From an uncultured Pelagibacteraceae bacterium (GTDB lineage: Bacteria; Pseudomonadota; Alphaproteobacteria; Pelagibacterales; Pelagibacteraceae), in NCBI GenBank assembly GCA_902560625.1, contig CACEMD010000003.1, forward strand, positions 1 through 64,000: a stretch of DNA of 64,000 nucleotides, read 5' to 3'. Positions 17,846-29,111 of the stretch are shown one piece after another. Under the pieces are notes generated by a model, which saw only the letters and a list, made by a program, of their open reading frames with translations, was not told the DNA's origin and made no database searches. Both the position numbers and the translations under genes were made by a program. Every line of letters starts with the position of its first letter. Position 1 is the first letter of the stretch.

Positions 17846-18811
17846 ATGACTAAAAAAATTTCTTTAATTGGAGCAGGTCAAATAGGAGGAACTCTTGCAC
17901 ATTTAATCGGTACTAAAGAGTTAGTAAATGAAGTTGTTTTATTTGATATTGCAAGTGGAATTGCAAAGGGAAAAGCTTTAGATATAGCGCAATCTTCATC
18001 AGTTGATGGTTTTAATGTAAAATTTTCTGGTACGGACGATTATAAAGATATTAAAGATTCAAATGTAATCATTATTACAGCAGGAGTACCAAGAAAACCA
18101 GGCATGAGTAGAGATGATCTACTAGGTATAAATTTAAAAATTATCAAACAAGTAGCCAAAGGAATAAAAGAAAATGCTCCAAACGCATTTATAATATGCA
18201 TTACTAATCCATTAGACGTCATGGTGATGGCTCTTCAAAAATTCTCTGGTCTTCCTGCTAATAAAATTGTTGGTATGGCAGGAATTTTGGACAGTTCACG
18301 ATTTAAACTATTTCTATCATTAGAACTAAATGTTCCTGTAAAAGAAATAGATGCAATGGTAATGGGTGGACATGGAGATACTATGGTTCCAATGCCAAGA
18401 TTTACAAAAGTTTCTGGAAAACCTTTGCAAGATTTAATTAAAGAAGGAAAAATAACCAAAGAAAGATTAGAAGAAATAAATCAAAGGACCAGGGATGGTG
18501 GTGCAGAAATTGTTAAGTATTTAGAAAAAGGTTCAGCATTTTACGCTCCAGCAGCATCGGGTGTTCAAATGGCAGAAGCATATTTAAATAATGAAAAAAA
18601 ACTACTACCATGTGCAGTTCAATTAAATGGTGAATATGGTGTCAAAAATGTTTATGCGGGTGTACCAGTAATTGTGGGTAAAGACGGTGTTGAAAAAATA
18701 GAGCAAATTGATCTAGATGAGAAAGAAGAAAAAGAATTTATGCACTCTATTGATGCAGTAAAGACTCTTTGGAAAGCTGCATGTCAAATTGATCCTGATT
18801 TAGAAAAATAA
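17846..18811 (+). CDS. mdh: Malate dehydrogenase
   Basis: This 321-residue NAD-dependent enzyme interconverts malate and oxaloacetate in the TCA cycle. The Rossmann motif is [12 protein letters not shown] near the N-terminus. The catalytic region has [19 protein letters not shown] (substrate arginines), ITNPLDVMV and the active-site histidine in [11 protein letters not shown]. The Arg-rich RKPGMSR loop indicates malate rather than lactate specificity. It is the first gene of a run, mdh-sucC-sucD-sucA-sucB-lpd, that is the common alphaproteobacterial order. The stop overlaps the sucC start by one base. Confidence 0.96.
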   Translation: MTKKISLIGAGQIGGTLAHLIGTKELVNEVVLFDIASGIAKGKALDIAQSSSVDGFNVKFSGTDDYKDIKDSNVIIITAGVPRKPGMSRDDLLGINLKIIKQVAKGIKENAPNAFIICITNPLDVMVMALQKFSGLPANKIVGMAGILDSSRFKLFLSLELNVPVKEIDAMVMGGHGDTMVPMPRFTKVSGKPLQDLIKEGKITKERLEEINQRTRDGGAEIVKYLEKGSAFYAPAASGVQMAEAYLNNEKKLLPCAVQLNGEYGVKNVYAGVPVIVGKDGVEKIEQIDLDEKEEKEFMHSIDAVKTLWKAACQIDPDLEK

Positions 18812-19971
18812 TGAATATTCACGAGCATCAAGCTAAAGAATTACTAAAAAAATTTGGAGCAAATGTACCTTTTGGAGTATTTGGATTATCTGTTGAAGAA
18901 GTGTTGGAAAAAGCAAAATTATTAAAAACAGAAAAATTTGTTTTAAAAGCTCAAATTCATGCTGGAGGAAGAGGAAAAGCAGGAGGAGTAAAAATATTAG
19001 AAACACTCGATGAATTAGAAAAATCATCGAGAGAGTTATTTGGCAAGAAGCTAGTAACTCATCAAACTGGCCCAGAAGGCAAAGAGGTAAAAAGACTTTA
19101 TGTTGAAGAGTCGTCAAATATTGAAAAAGAATTTTATTTATCATGCCTGGTCGATAGGGCAAGTTCTAAAATAGCATTTATATCAAGTGATCAAGGAGGT
19201 ATAGATATTGAAGAAGTAGCTAGTAAATCACCAGAAAAAATAATTACAACTAAAATAGATTTAAAAGATCAAATTTCAAATGACGAATGTGAAAAAATTA
19301 TTAAAATTTTTAATTTAAATGGAAATTTAAAAAATCAAGCAGTATCTTTAATTAAATCTATCTATAAAATGTTTATAGACACTGATGCAAATATGGTTGA
19401 AATTAATCCACTTATATTAACAAAAGAAAATAAAGTTTTGTGTTTAGATGCAAAAATTAATTTTGATGATAATGCATTATTTAAACATCCAGAGATATTA
19501 AATCTAAGAGATTTAAATGAAGAGGATCCATCAGAAATTGAAGCTAGCCAATATGGTTTATCTTATATCAAATTAAATGGAAGTATTGGTTGTATGGTTA
19601 ACGGGGCAGGACTAGCAATGGCAACTATGGATATAATAAAATTATATGGAGAGGAGCCTGCAAACTTTTTAGATGTTGGAGGTGGAGCATCAAAAGAAAA
19701 AGTTTCTGCTGCATTTAAAATAATTTTGTCTGATAAAAATGTAAAAGGAATATTGATAAATATTTTTGGTGGTATAATGAGGTGTGATGTATTAGCCCAA
19801 GGCATGGTTGACGCAGCTAAAAAAATGAATATCCATATTCCACTAGTTGTTAGACTTGCTGGTACAAATTTTAAAGAGGGAAAAAAAATACTTGATAATT
19901 CGGGACTCAAATTAATTTCAGCTGAAAATTTAGAGGATGCTGCAAAAAAAATAGTTAAGGCTATTAGTTAA
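18811..19971 (+). CDS. sucC: Succinyl-CoA synthetase beta subunit
   Basis: This 386-residue ATP-grasp subunit forms, with SucD, the enzyme that makes ATP or GTP from succinyl-CoA. It starts with the family N-terminus [16 protein letters not shown]. It carries the ATP-grasp segment [16 protein letters not shown], the metal site around [10 protein letters not shown] and the C-terminal [13 protein letters not shown] and [15 protein letters not shown] motifs. Length is typical. TAATG coupling links it to both neighbours. Confidence 0.96.
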   Translation: MNIHEHQAKELLKKFGANVPFGVFGLSVEEVLEKAKLLKTEKFVLKAQIHAGGRGKAGGVKILETLDELEKSSRELFGKKLVTHQTGPEGKEVKRLYVEESSNIEKEFYLSCLVDRASSKIAFISSDQGGIDIEEVASKSPEKIITTKIDLKDQISNDECEKIIKIFNLNGNLKNQAVSLIKSIYKMFIDTDANMVEINPLILTKENKVLCLDAKINFDDNALFKHPEILNLRDLNEEDPSEIEASQYGLSYIKLNGSIGCMVNGAGLAMATMDIIKLYGEEPANFLDVGGGASKEKVSAAFKIILSDKNVKGILINIFGGIMRCDVLAQGMVDAAKKMNIHIPLVVRLAGTNFKEGKKILDNSGLKLISAENLEDAAKKIVKAIS

Positions 19972-20846
19972 TGTCTGTCTTAATTAATAAAAATACAAAA
20001 GTTATTTGTCAGGGTTTCACAGGCTCACATGGATCTTTTCATTCAGAACAAGCAATTAAGTATGGGACAAACTTAGTAGGTGGAGTAACGCCTAAAAAAG
20101 GCGGTCAAATACATTTAGATAGACCAGTGTTTAACACGGTTAAAGAAGCAAAAGATAAAACTGGAGCAAATGCTACAATGATTTATGTTCCTGCTAAATT
20201 TGCTTCTTCTGCAATTATTGAGGCAATAGAGGCATCAGTAGAACTTATAGTTTGTATCACCGAAGGAATCCCAGTTTTGGATATGTTAAAAATAAAAAAA
20301 AAATTAAGAAATTCTAGTTCAAGATTAATAGGTCCAAATTGTCCAGGAATAATTACGCCCAATGAATGTAAAATTGGAATAATGCCTGGAAATATTCATA
20401 AGAAAGGTTCTGTTGGTATTGTTTCTAGATCGGGTACTCTAACATACGAAGCTGTTGCACAAACTACTGAAAATGGTCTAGGTCAATCGACTTGTATTGG
20501 TATTGGTGGAGATCCTATTAATGGAACAAACTTTATTGATTGCTTAGATTTATTTTTAAATGATCCAGAAACAAAGTCAATTTTAATGATTGGAGAAATT
20601 GGGGGAACCGCCGAAGAAGAGGCATCAGAATTTGTTAAAAATCACAAGATTAAAAAACCAATCGTCGGCTTTATTGCAGGTCTAACAGCCCCGCCTGGAA
20701 GAAGAATGGGTCATGCTGGGGCAATAATTTCTAAAGGAAAAGGAGGCGCTGAGGAGAAAATAAAAATTATGAATGAAGCTGGAATTATAGTAGCAAAATC
20801 ACCCGCAGATATCGGAAAAACACTGATAGAAAAATTGTCACTTTAA
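19971..20846 (+). CDS. sucD: Succinyl-CoA synthetase alpha subunit
   Basis: This 291-residue subunit carries the CoA-binding Rossmann domain ([19 protein letters not shown]) and the phosphohistidine loop [10 protein letters not shown] near the C-terminus, where the histidine is transiently phosphorylated. [10 protein letters not shown] and [14 protein letters not shown] are typical of the family. It overlaps sucC by one base, which supports stoichiometric expression of the two subunits. Confidence 0.96.
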   Translation: MSVLINKNTKVICQGFTGSHGSFHSEQAIKYGTNLVGGVTPKKGGQIHLDRPVFNTVKEAKDKTGANATMIYVPAKFASSAIIEAIEASVELIVCITEGIPVLDMLKIKKKLRNSSSRLIGPNCPGIITPNECKIGIMPGNIHKKGSVGIVSRSGTLTYEAVAQTTENGLGQSTCIGIGGDPINGTNFIDCLDLFLNDPETKSILMIGEIGGTAEEEASEFVKNHKIKKPIVGFIAGLTAPPGRRMGHAGAIISKGKGGAEEKIKIMNEAGIIVAKSPADIGKTLIEKLSL

Positions 20847-20881
20847 AATTATTAACTACATATTATAATAAGTATAATTTA

Positions 20882-23755
20882 ATGAGTTCACCAAAAAATC
20901 TAAACTATCAAAAAACATCTTTTCTAAGTAAGGCAAATATCAATTTCATAGAGGATATGTATGTAAAGTATATGGAAAATGACCCAACATTACCCGAGAG
21001 CTGGAAAAGCTACTTTGGAAGCCTTAAAGAAGATTTAAATTCTGTTGCTAGGGAAATAAAAGGTCCAACTTGGAATCCAAATAAGATAAAAATTGAAATT
21101 AATAAAACTCAAAATATTGAAAATAAAAATGGATCTATTGGGTCAGACTTAGAGTCACAAAAAATTGAGTCAATTAAATTAATTGCTTTAATAAGGGCTT
21201 ATAGGATTAGAGGTCATCTAATTGCAAACTTAGATCCTCTTGGTCAAATGAAAAGAGAGTATTTACATGAGCTTCATCCTTCAGACCATGGTTTTAAAAA
21301 AGAGGACTATGATAAAAAAATATTTCTAAGCTCTTATTTAGACACAGACTATGCATCTATTAATGAAATTTTAAACAGACTAAGAAAAATTTATTGTTCA
21401 ACAATTGGTGCAGAGTATATGCACATTTCTGATCCTGTTGAGAAAGTATGGTTTAGAGAAAGGATGGAAAAAATAGAAAATCAAATTAATTTTACTTTAA
21501 ATGGTAAAAAGGCAATTCTAAATAAAATAATTCAAGCAGAAGGTTTTGAGAAATTTTTAGCAAAAAAATATGTTGGTACAAAAAGATTTGGTTTAGATGG
21601 TGCTGAGTCGTTAATTCCTGCACTTGAACAAATAATCAAAAGAGGTGGTCAATTGGGGATTAAAGAAGTTAAAATAGGAATGCCCCATCGAGGAAGATTG
21701 AATGTTTTAGCTAATGTTTTGCAAAAATCCTATAAAAGAATATTCAATGAATTCGCAGGCGAACAAATATTGTCAAAAGAAGACTCTGCTGGAGATGTAA
21801 AATATCATTTAGGCGCTTCATCTGACAGGGAGTTTGACGGCAACTCAGTGCATGTTAGCTTAACAGATAATCCTTCTCATCTAGAGGCTGTAAACCCTGT
21901 AGTTTTAGGGCAAACAAGGGCTAAACAATTTTTTCATAAAGATAAAGACAGAAAAAAAGTGATTCCTATTTTAATTCATGGAGATGCATCATTTGCAGGA
22001 CAAGGTGTAGTAGCAGAATGTTTTGCTATGTCAGGTCTTAAAGGGCACAATACTGGCGGAACAATACATATAATAGTAAATAATCAAATTGGATTTACAA
22101 CGAGTCCCGAATTTGCAAGATCAAGTCCTTACCCATCGGATCTTGGAAAAATTGTTGATGCTCCAATTCTTCATTGTAATGGAGATGATCCTGAAGCTGT
22201 AGTTCATTGTGCAAAAATCGCTATTGAGTTCAGACAAAAGTTTAATAAGGATGTTGTTATAGACATCATTTGCTATAGAAGGTTTGGTCATAATGAGGGA
22301 GACGAGCCATCATTCACTCAACCTTTAATGTATAAAAAAATAAGATCGCACCCAACCACTCTTAATATTTATGGGAATAGGCTAATTAAAGAAAATTTAA
22401 TTAGTGAGAATGATTTTAAAACTCAGATTGATAATTTTAAATTATTATTAGAAGATCAATTTAAAACTGCTAAAGATTATAAACCTAAACTAAATTGGTT
22501 TGAGGGCACATGGTCTAGATATCAACCTAAAAAAGGAAAGGATAGAAGAGGTGATACTGGTGTTGATCTAGATATTATTACTCAAATTTCAGAAAAGATT
22601 AATAAACTTGAGACAAATTTAAATGTTCATAAAACTATTCATAGAATTTTCTCTAACAGACATAAATCTATTTTAGAAAAAAAGAATATAGATTGGTCGA
22701 GTGCTGAGGCTTTGGCTTTTGGTTCTCTTTTAAAGGAGGGTTTTCCGGTAAGATTAGTAGGCCAAGATTCAGGAAGGGGAACATTTAGTCAAAGACATTC
22801 AGTACTTAGAAATCAAAACGATAATTCTAGATACATACCACTAAACAATATATCAAGTAATCAAAAAAGCTTTGAAGTAGTCGATAGTTTATTATCTGAA
22901 TTAGCAGTTCTTGGTTTTGAGTATGGTTATAGTTTAGTTGAGCCAGAAACATTAACAATTTGGGAAGCACAATTTGGTGACTTTGCAAATGGAGCTCAGG
23001 TTGTTATCGATCAATTTATAGCTTCGGGTGAAAGAAAATGGTCTAGAGCTTCAGGGCTTGTATTATTATTACCTCACGGATATGAAGGACAAGGTCCTGA
23101 ACATTCGTCAGCAAGATTAGAACGATTTCTACAGCTATGTGGACAAGAAAATTTACAAGTAATGAATTGTACGACGCCCGCAAATTATTTTCATGCGTTA
23201 AGAAGACAAATACATAGAGATTTCAGAAAACCATTAGTTATAATGACGCCAAAATCATTATTAAGAAATAAGTATTGTGTTTCAAATTTAGAAGATTTTA
23301 GTAAAGATAATTCTTTTCATAGAATTTTAGGAGATCATGCTAATGAATCAGGCTATAATTTTATAAATCTGAAGAAAAAAGATAAAATAAAAAAAGTGAT
23401 TTTGTGTTCGGGGAAAATATATTTTGATTTACTTGAAGCGAGAGAGAAATTCAAAAAGGATGATGTTACATTAATAAGAATCGAACAACTTTACCCTTTT
23501 CCTGCAAAATCTTTAGCTAACGAGCTAAAACCATATAAAAAAATTGCTAAATTTTATTGGTGCCAAGAGGAACCAAAAAATATGGGGGCGTGGTTTTCAG
23601 TGAGAGATTATATACAATGGACATTGGACTATATAGGGGCTAATAATAATCAAGTTTCTTACATTGGAAGAAATCCTGCGGCATCTCCAGCAACTGGATA
23701 TGCAAAAAGGCATCTTTCTCAACAAGAAGAAATTATTAAAGAGGTATTTAAATAG
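20882..23755 (+). CDS. sucA: 2-oxoglutarate dehydrogenase E1 component
   Basis: This 957-residue thiamine diphosphate enzyme decarboxylates 2-oxoglutarate and transfers the succinyl group to SucB. The N-terminus has the E2-binding YVKYMENDPTLPESWKSYF segment. IGMPHRGRLNVLANV, LTDNPSHLEAVNPVVLG, the ThDP-binding HGDASFAGQGVVAE and CYRRFGHNEGDEPSFTQP are diagnostic. The C-terminal half contains YSLVEPETLTIWEAQFGDF and RLERFLQLCG. It is slightly longer than E. coli SucA (933). It lies 35 nt after sucD and 6 nt before sucB. Confidence 0.97.
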   Translation: MSSPKNLNYQKTSFLSKANINFIEDMYVKYMENDPTLPESWKSYFGSLKEDLNSVAREIKGPTWNPNKIKIEINKTQNIENKNGSIGSDLESQKIESIKLIALIRAYRIRGHLIANLDPLGQMKREYLHELHPSDHGFKKEDYDKKIFLSSYLDTDYASINEILNRLRKIYCSTIGAEYMHISDPVEKVWFRERMEKIENQINFTLNGKKAILNKIIQAEGFEKFLAKKYVGTKRFGLDGAESLIPALEQIIKRGGQLGIKEVKIGMPHRGRLNVLANVLQKSYKRIFNEFAGEQILSKEDSAGDVKYHLGASSDREFDGNSVHVSLTDNPSHLEAVNPVVLGQTRAKQFFHKDKDRKKVIPILIHGDASFAGQGVVAECFAMSGLKGHNTGGTIHIIVNNQIGFTTSPEFARSSPYPSDLGKIVDAPILHCNGDDPEAVVHCAKIAIEFRQKFNKDVVIDIICYRRFGHNEGDEPSFTQPLMYKKIRSHPTTLNIYGNRLIKENLISENDFKTQIDNFKLLLEDQFKTAKDYKPKLNWFEGTWSRYQPKKGKDRRGDTGVDLDIITQISEKINKLETNLNVHKTIHRIFSNRHKSILEKKNIDWSSAEALAFGSLLKEGFPVRLVGQDSGRGTFSQRHSVLRNQNDNSRYIPLNNISSNQKSFEVVDSLLSELAVLGFEYGYSLVEPETLTIWEAQFGDFANGAQVVIDQFIASGERKWSRASGLVLLLPHGYEGQGPEHSSARLERFLQLCGQENLQVMNCTTPANYFHALRRQIHRDFRKPLVIMTPKSLLRNKYCVSNLEDFSKDNSFHRILGDHANESGYNFINLKKKDKIKKVILCSGKIYFDLLEAREKFKKDDVTLIRIEQLYPFPAKSLANELKPYKKIAKFYWCQEEPKNMGAWFSVRDYIQWTLDYIGANNNQVSYIGRNPAASPATGYAKRHLSQQEEIIKEVFK

Positions 23756-23761
23756 AAACAC

Positions 23762-25075
23762 ATGAGTGAAAAAATTTTGGTTCCAGTTTTAGGAGAAAGT
23801 ATAACAGAGGCATCTATAGCAAGATGGATAAAAAATAAAGGTGAGTCTGTTTCTGTAGACGAGCCAATTGTTGAATTAGAAACAGATAAAGTGAATTTAG
23901 AAGTACCTTCCCCTGTAAATGGAGTAATTTCTGAAATAAACTTTACTGATGGTGATACTGTAGAAGTCGGTGCTGTTCTTGGTACAATTTCAGAAAACAA
24001 AGAATCTACTGATAAAAAAGAAGAAAGTAAAAAAATTCAAAAAATTGTTCCAAAAGAAATAAAAAAGGAGACAATAGATAATGAAGATACTAAAATTGAA
24101 AAAAAAGCTGAGAAAACTCAAGAAGAAATACCTATAAATTCAGAAACTTCAATTCAGCCTGATGATGAAGAAATATTAGTTTTGTCTGATGAAATAGCTG
24201 GAGAAAAAAATGGTAAGTCAAATCATTTTTCACCCGCAGTCAGAAAAATTATCGATGAGAAAAAAATTGATACAGATAAAATTCAAGGCACAGGAAAAGA
24301 CGGACGTATATTAAAAGGTGATTTACTTGGTGCTATGGGTATCAATCCAAAGCCAAATGAAAGAAAAGAAAAATATGGTCCTGAGGAAAGAATTCAAATG
24401 ACAAGACTTAGACAAACTATTGCAAAAAGATTAAAAGAGGCGCAAGAAAATGCAGCAATGCTTACTACATTTAATGAAGTTGATATGAGCAATATAATTT
24501 CAATGAGAAGTGAGAATCAGGAAGAATTTAAAAAAAGATATGGAATTAAACTAGGGTTTATGTCTTTTTTTGTTAAAGCATCGGTTGTTGCTTTAAAGTC
24601 ATTTCCTGCAATTAATGCTGAGATTGACGGTCAAGATATAGTTTATAAAAATTATTATAATATTAGCTTTGCAGTAGGAACTGAAAAAGGTTTAGTAGTT
24701 CCTGTGTTAAGAAATGCTGATGAGCTTTCATTTGCAGAAATCGAAAAGGGTATTAAAGAACTATCTGATAAGGCCAATTCAAGCAAAATAGGAATTAATG
24801 ATCTCCAAGGTGGAACTTTTACTATAAGTAACGGAGGTGTTTATGGATCGATGTTATCAACACCTATCATCAATCCTCCACAGTCAGCAATTTTAGGGAT
24901 GCACAACATTGTTGAGAGACCAATAGTAGTTGATGGTGATGTAAAAGTTAGACCAATTATGTATTTGGCACTATCTTATGATCATAGAATCATTGATGGA
25001 AAAGACTCTGTCTCTTTTCTTAAGACTATAAAAGAAAGTTTAGAAGAACCAAGTAGATTACTTTTGGATATTTGA
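23762..25075 (+). CDS. sucB: Dihydrolipoamide succinyltransferase (E2)
   Basis: This 437-residue core of the 2-oxoglutarate dehydrogenase complex has one lipoyl domain at the N-terminus, with the lipoylated lysine in [15 protein letters not shown] charged linker (about residues 78-150) follows, then a peripheral-subunit-binding domain with [22 protein letters not shown], and the catalytic domain ending with the active-site motif [18 protein letters not shown] single lipoyl domain and the sucA/lpd neighbours mark it as the succinyl rather than the acetyl transferase. Confidence 0.96.
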   Translation: MSEKILVPVLGESITEASIARWIKNKGESVSVDEPIVELETDKVNLEVPSPVNGVISEINFTDGDTVEVGAVLGTISENKESTDKKEESKKIQKIVPKEIKKETIDNEDTKIEKKAEKTQEEIPINSETSIQPDDEEILVLSDEIAGEKNGKSNHFSPAVRKIIDEKKIDTDKIQGTGKDGRILKGDLLGAMGINPKPNERKEKYGPEERIQMTRLRQTIAKRLKEAQENAAMLTTFNEVDMSNIISMRSENQEEFKKRYGIKLGFMSFFVKASVVALKSFPAINAEIDGQDIVYKNYYNISFAVGTEKGLVVPVLRNADELSFAEIEKGIKELSDKANSSKIGINDLQGGTFTISNGGVYGSMLSTPIINPPQSAILGMHNIVERPIVVDGDVKVRPIMYLALSYDHRIIDGKDSVSFLKTIKESLEEPSRLLLDI

Positions 25076-26476
25076 ATGTCAGAAAAATTTGATGCAGTTA
25101 TTATAGGAGGTGGTCCTGGTGGATATGTGTGTGCTATCAGATTGTCTCAACTTGGATTTAAAACTGCTTGCGTTGAGTCTAGAGACACATTGGGAGGAAC
25201 TTGTCTAAATATTGGATGTATTCCATCTAAAAGTCTATTAAATTTATCGGAAAACTATCATAAAGCAAAAAATTTTGAAAAAATTGGAATAGAGATTGGC
25301 AATCTGAAGTTAAATTTAGAAAAAATGATGAAAAATAAAGATAAGGCTGTTACGATTTTAACTAAGGGCATAGAATTTTTATTTAAAAAAAATAAAGTTT
25401 CATACTTTAAAGGTACTGGAAGTTTCAAAAATAAAAACCAAATTATAGTTACCGATAAAGATAAAAACGAAACAATAATCGAAACGAAATATACAATAAT
25501 TAGTACTGGATCTGAGCCTTCTTCAATTCCAGGTATTCAATTTGACGAGAAAACTATAATTTCGTCTACAGGAGCTTTAAAAATACCAAAAGTCCCAAAA
25601 AAAATGATTATTGTTGGTGGAGGTTATATAGGTTTAGAGATGGGATCAGTATGGTCTAGGTTAGGATCTAATGTTGAAGTAATTGAATTTTTAGATCATA
25701 TCACACCAGGAATGGACAGAGAAATTTCAAAAGAGTTTATGAAAATATTAGTTAAGCAAGGAGTAAATTTTAATTTGAAAACTAAAGTAGAGAGTATAAC
25801 GAAGTCAAGTAATGGAGTTTTAATTGAAGTTTCTCGTCCAGATGGAAAAAAAGAAAAAATTGAATCAGATGTTGTTTTAATTTCTGTTGGAAGAAAGCCT
25901 TATACAAAAAATCTTAATTTAGATAAAATTGGTGTTAATTTAGATAAAAAAGGAAAAGTAAAAGTTGATAAAAATTTTCGAACAAATGTACAAGACATTT
26001 ATGCTGTTGGAGATGTTATTGATGGTCCAATGCTTGCACACAAGGCTGAAGAAGAGGGTATTGCAGTTGCTGAAATTATATCAGGACAATCTGGTTATGT
26101 TAATTATGATGTTATACCATCGGTAATTTATACCTCCCCCGAAGTAGCTGCTGTAGGTAAAACTGAGGAACAATTAAAAAATGACAAAATAAGTTATAAA
26201 GTTGGTAAATTCCCTTTTATGGCAAATTCTAGAGCAAAAGCTATAAATGAACCCGAGGGATTTGTAAAAATATTAGCAGATAGCAAAACTGATAAAGTTC
26301 TAGGTGTCCATATTATTGGACCACACGCTGGCGAAATGATAGCAGAGATGTCAGTTGCAATGGAATTTGGAGCAAGTTCTGAGGATATAGCGCGTACATG
26401 CCACGCACATCCTACTTTTTCGGAGGCTATAAAAGAAGCAGCTTTATCAGTGGATAAAAGACAAATACACTCGTAA
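25076..26476 (+). CDS. lpd: Dihydrolipoamide dehydrogenase (E3)
   Basis: This 466-residue flavoprotein re-oxidises the lipoyl groups of the 2-oxo acid dehydrogenase complexes with NAD+. It has FAD motif GGGPGGYVCAIRLSQLG, redox-active disulfide GGTCLNIGCIPSKSLL, NAD motif VGGGYIGLEMGSVW, second FAD motif DIYAVGDVIDGPMLAHKAEEEG and the C-terminal catalytic His-Glu pair in CHAHPTFSEAIKEAAL. The ATG directly follows the sucB stop. This copy may also serve other complexes. Confidence 0.96.
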   Translation: MSEKFDAVIIGGGPGGYVCAIRLSQLGFKTACVESRDTLGGTCLNIGCIPSKSLLNLSENYHKAKNFEKIGIEIGNLKLNLEKMMKNKDKAVTILTKGIEFLFKKNKVSYFKGTGSFKNKNQIIVTDKDKNETIIETKYTIISTGSEPSSIPGIQFDEKTIISSTGALKIPKVPKKMIIVGGGYIGLEMGSVWSRLGSNVEVIEFLDHITPGMDREISKEFMKILVKQGVNFNLKTKVESITKSSNGVLIEVSRPDGKKEKIESDVVLISVGRKPYTKNLNLDKIGVNLDKKGKVKVDKNFRTNVQDIYAVGDVIDGPMLAHKAEEEGIAVAEIISGQSGYVNYDVIPSVIYTSPEVAAVGKTEEQLKNDKISYKVGKFPFMANSRAKAINEPEGFVKILADSKTDKVLGVHIIGPHAGEMIAEMSVAMEFGASSEDIARTCHAHPTFSEAIKEAALSVDKRQIHS

Positions 26477-26495
26477 TATCTTTTCATATTCAAAT

Positions 26496-28451
26496 ATGAA
26501 AATACCAGTTCTATTACCAAATATTTTTAATCATCCCTTTACTTATATTACAGAGCTTAAATTAAAACCTGGAGACTATGTATCAGTACCATTTGGAAAA
26601 ACTGAGATGACAGGAGTAGTTTGGGATGAATTTGAGAAATCAGAAAATAAAAATTTTGTATTAAAAAAAATAATTAAAAAACATTCTGTTCCAGCTATGA
26701 ATTTAAACACTTTAAAATTTATAAATTGGTTTTCAAATTATAATCTAGTCCCCAAAGGTATGAGTTTAAAATTGCATATGCTAAGTAACCAAATAGTAGA
26801 AAATTTTAGCGATAAAGAGTACCAATTTTATAACAAATTAACAAAACCTATAAAATATACTTTATCTGAAGAACAAAAAAATTCGTTAGACGAAATGATT
26901 AATAATACAAAAAATTTTAATGTCCATCTACTTCAAGGTACAACTGGTTCCGGCAAAACAATTGTTTACTTTAATGTTATAAAACATTTCATTGAAAAAA
27001 AATTTCAAGTTTTAATTCTTCTTCCTGAAATAGGTCTAACAAGTGAATTTGAGAAAAAATTTAAAGATTTTTTTGGTTTCGAGCCAGCAGTATGGCATTC
27101 CAGTATTTCAAAAAAAAAGAAAAAAATTATATGGAGTGGACTTTCTTCAGGCAAAATTAATATTGTTATAGGTGCTCGTTCGGCTTTGTTTCTCCCCTTT
27201 AAAAAACTTGGCATTATAATTGTGGATGAAGAGCATGATCAATCTTATAAACAAGATGAAGGAGTAACTTACCATGCTCGAGATATGGCAATTGCTAGAG
27301 CAAAATTTGAAAATATTCCAATCAACTTAGTTACGGCTATACCTTCAATAGAAACCTATCAAAATGTAAAAGAACACAAATATTTTCACTCACGGCTTAT
27401 TAAAAGGTTTAAAAATGCAGAATTACCAAAACATGAACTTATAGACTTAAAAAAATATAAATTAGGAAAGCAATCATGGATATCTTCAAAAACTGTTGAG
27501 AGGGTTAAATTTCATTTAAAAAAAGGAGATCAGGTACTTTTTTTTTTGAATAGAAGAGGTTTTTCACCTTTTGTATTATGTAAAAATTGTTTACAAGTTT
27601 TTTCATGTCCAAATTGCTCAATTAATTTAGTTTATCACAAAAAAATCCAGCGTTTGCTTTGTCATTATTGCGGTTTTAAATCAGGTATAGACAGAAGCTG
27701 CAATAGAGAAGAAAAATGTGAATTTGTTTTTAGTGGACCAGGTGTTGAAAAAATCTCTGAAGAAGTTAAAAAAATTTTTCCTGAGTACAAATCATTTATT
27801 TTTTCAAGTGATACAATGAACAAAAAATCCTCAAAGGACTATTTAAAGAAAATAATTAATAATGAAATAAATATATTGATTGGAACACAATTAATTTCTA
27901 AAGGATATCATTTTCCTAATTTGAATTGTATTGTTGTTTTAGATATTGAGCTTTCATCTCTTGGACATGATCTTAGGGGAGCCGAAAAAAATCTTCAACT
28001 TTATCATCAGTTATCCGGCCGTGCCGGTAGAACAGGAGAACCTGCAACTGTATATTTTCAAACATACAATCTTAAATCGGATTTGATTAATAAAATAGTC
28101 CATCAAGATCCTTTAAAATTTTTAGATAATGAGCTTGATTTGAGAAAAAGGAATAATTTACCACCTTATGAAAGGTTTATTAGCTTAATAATTACTTCAA
28201 GTGATGAAAAAAAATTAGAAAAAGAAGCTCTAAGATTAAAGGATCAATTAACAAAAGGAATTGATGCTAAAATTTTAGGTCCAGTAAATGCACCAGTTTA
28301 TAAAATTAAAAAGAAATTTAGAAATAGACTGTTGATAAGATCAAAAAAAGCATCAACAATCCAAAAAAAACTTTCATTTATACTTAAAAGTTTTAATTTG
28401 AGTTCTGGAATAAAACTGACAGTTGATGTTGATCCAATTAACTTTAATTAA
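26496..28451 (+). CDS. priA: Primosomal replication-restart helicase PriA
   Basis: This 651-residue superfamily 2 helicase reloads the replisome at stalled forks. The P-loop is GTTGSGKT and the DEAH-type box is VDEEHDQSYK. The zinc-binding insertion is visible as CKNCLQVFSCPNC with CHYCGFKSG and further cysteines. Helicase C-terminal motifs include GTQLISKGYHFPNL and LYHQLSGRAGRTGEP. It is shorter than E. coli PriA (732), mainly at the N-terminal DNA-binding domain, in keeping with a streamlined genome. It precedes atpH, a neighbourhood seen in other alphaproteobacteria. Confidence 0.94.
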   Translation: MKIPVLLPNIFNHPFTYITELKLKPGDYVSVPFGKTEMTGVVWDEFEKSENKNFVLKKIIKKHSVPAMNLNTLKFINWFSNYNLVPKGMSLKLHMLSNQIVENFSDKEYQFYNKLTKPIKYTLSEEQKNSLDEMINNTKNFNVHLLQGTTGSGKTIVYFNVIKHFIEKKFQVLILLPEIGLTSEFEKKFKDFFGFEPAVWHSSISKKKKKIIWSGLSSGKINIVIGARSALFLPFKKLGIIIVDEEHDQSYKQDEGVTYHARDMAIARAKFENIPINLVTAIPSIETYQNVKEHKYFHSRLIKRFKNAELPKHELIDLKKYKLGKQSWISSKTVERVKFHLKKGDQVLFFLNRRGFSPFVLCKNCLQVFSCPNCSINLVYHKKIQRLLCHYCGFKSGIDRSCNREEKCEFVFSGPGVEKISEEVKKIFPEYKSFIFSSDTMNKKSSKDYLKKIINNEINILIGTQLISKGYHFPNLNCIVVLDIELSSLGHDLRGAEKNLQLYHQLSGRAGRTGEPATVYFQTYNLKSDLINKIVHQDPLKFLDNELDLRKRNNLPPYERFISLIITSSDEKKLEKEALRLKDQLTKGIDAKILGPVNAPVYKIKKKFRNRLLIRSKKASTIQKKLSFILKSFNLSSGIKLTVDVDPINFN

Positions 28452-28545
28452 TGGGCTAAATTGAGGTGTTTTTTCAAATCTGCCGCTTGAAGAGGCTTTG
28501 TTGTTATGCTAATTAAAATCAATTTTTTAAAAATCTTCAAATAAC

Positions 28546-28559
28546 AAGGATTTAAATTG
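28546..28559 (+). promoter_or_regulatory. Ribosome-binding site fixing a TTG start for atpH
   Basis: AAGGA at 28546-28550 is followed by 6 nt and TTG at 28557, while no in-frame ATG with comparable spacing is present nearby. The 105-nt gap between priA and atpH (28452-28556) must also hold the atp operon promoter, but I could not find a convincing -35/-10 pair in it. Confidence 0.6.
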
Positions 28560-29111
28560 ACTAATTCAAACTTTTCAATATCAGCTTATAACAGCTATGC
28601 ACTAGCTCTTTATGAACTAGCCGAAGAAAGTAAAATATTAGATCAAATAGAAGATCAAGTTTCTGCGCTAAATAAGCTAATTTCTGAAAGTAATGATTTC
28701 ATTTTAACAATAAAAAATCCAACCTTAAAACAAGAAGATCAATTAAATATTATTTCTTTAATATCTGAAAAATTTGGGTTTAACCAATTATTTAAAAAAT
28801 TCATTAATTTTTTAATTTTTAAAAGAAGAATTTTTTATATTGAAAATATATTAAATGATTTTTTAAGCATTTGTTCAAATAAAAGAGGAGAGATAGAAGC
28901 AAAACTTATCTCCGCAAAAAAACTTGATAGCTCAGAAATTGTAAAAATTAAAAGCGAACTTTCAAAAAATTTTGGAAAAAATATAAAATTAAATTTTAAA
29001 CATGATGAAAGTATAATTGGTGGATTAATAGTTCAAGTTGGCAGTATAATGATTGATAGTTCAATAAAAAATAAATTGCAAAAAATTCAAAATAAAATGT
29101 TAGAGGTGTAA
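28557..29111 (+). CDS. atpH: ATP synthase F1 delta subunit
   Basis: This 184-residue subunit links F1 to the peripheral stalk. Family traits are the helical N-terminal domain beginning with SAYNSYALALYELAEE and the C-terminal KLNFKHDESIIGGLIVQVGSIMIDSSIKNKLQKI, which matches the conserved OSCP/delta ending. It is first of atpHAGDC; the Fo genes (atpB, E, F) are not here, as is usual for alphaproteobacteria, where they form a separate operon. The start is a TTG supported by AAGGA. Confidence 0.94.
   Translation: MTNSNFSISAYNSYALALYELAEESKILDQIEDQVSALNKLISESNDFILTIKNPTLKQEDQLNIISLISEKFGFNQLFKKFINFLIFKRRIFYIENILNDFLSICSNKRGEIEAKLISAKKLDSSEIVKIKSELSKNFGKNIKLNFKHDESIIGGLIVQVGSIMIDSSIKNKLQKIQNKMLEV

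Noticed and set aside
28452..28556. Small RNA or promoter in the priA-atpH gap
   Set aside because: A TTGAAG and a TATGCT occur but only 11 nt apart, and no stable stem or known RNA motif is visible.
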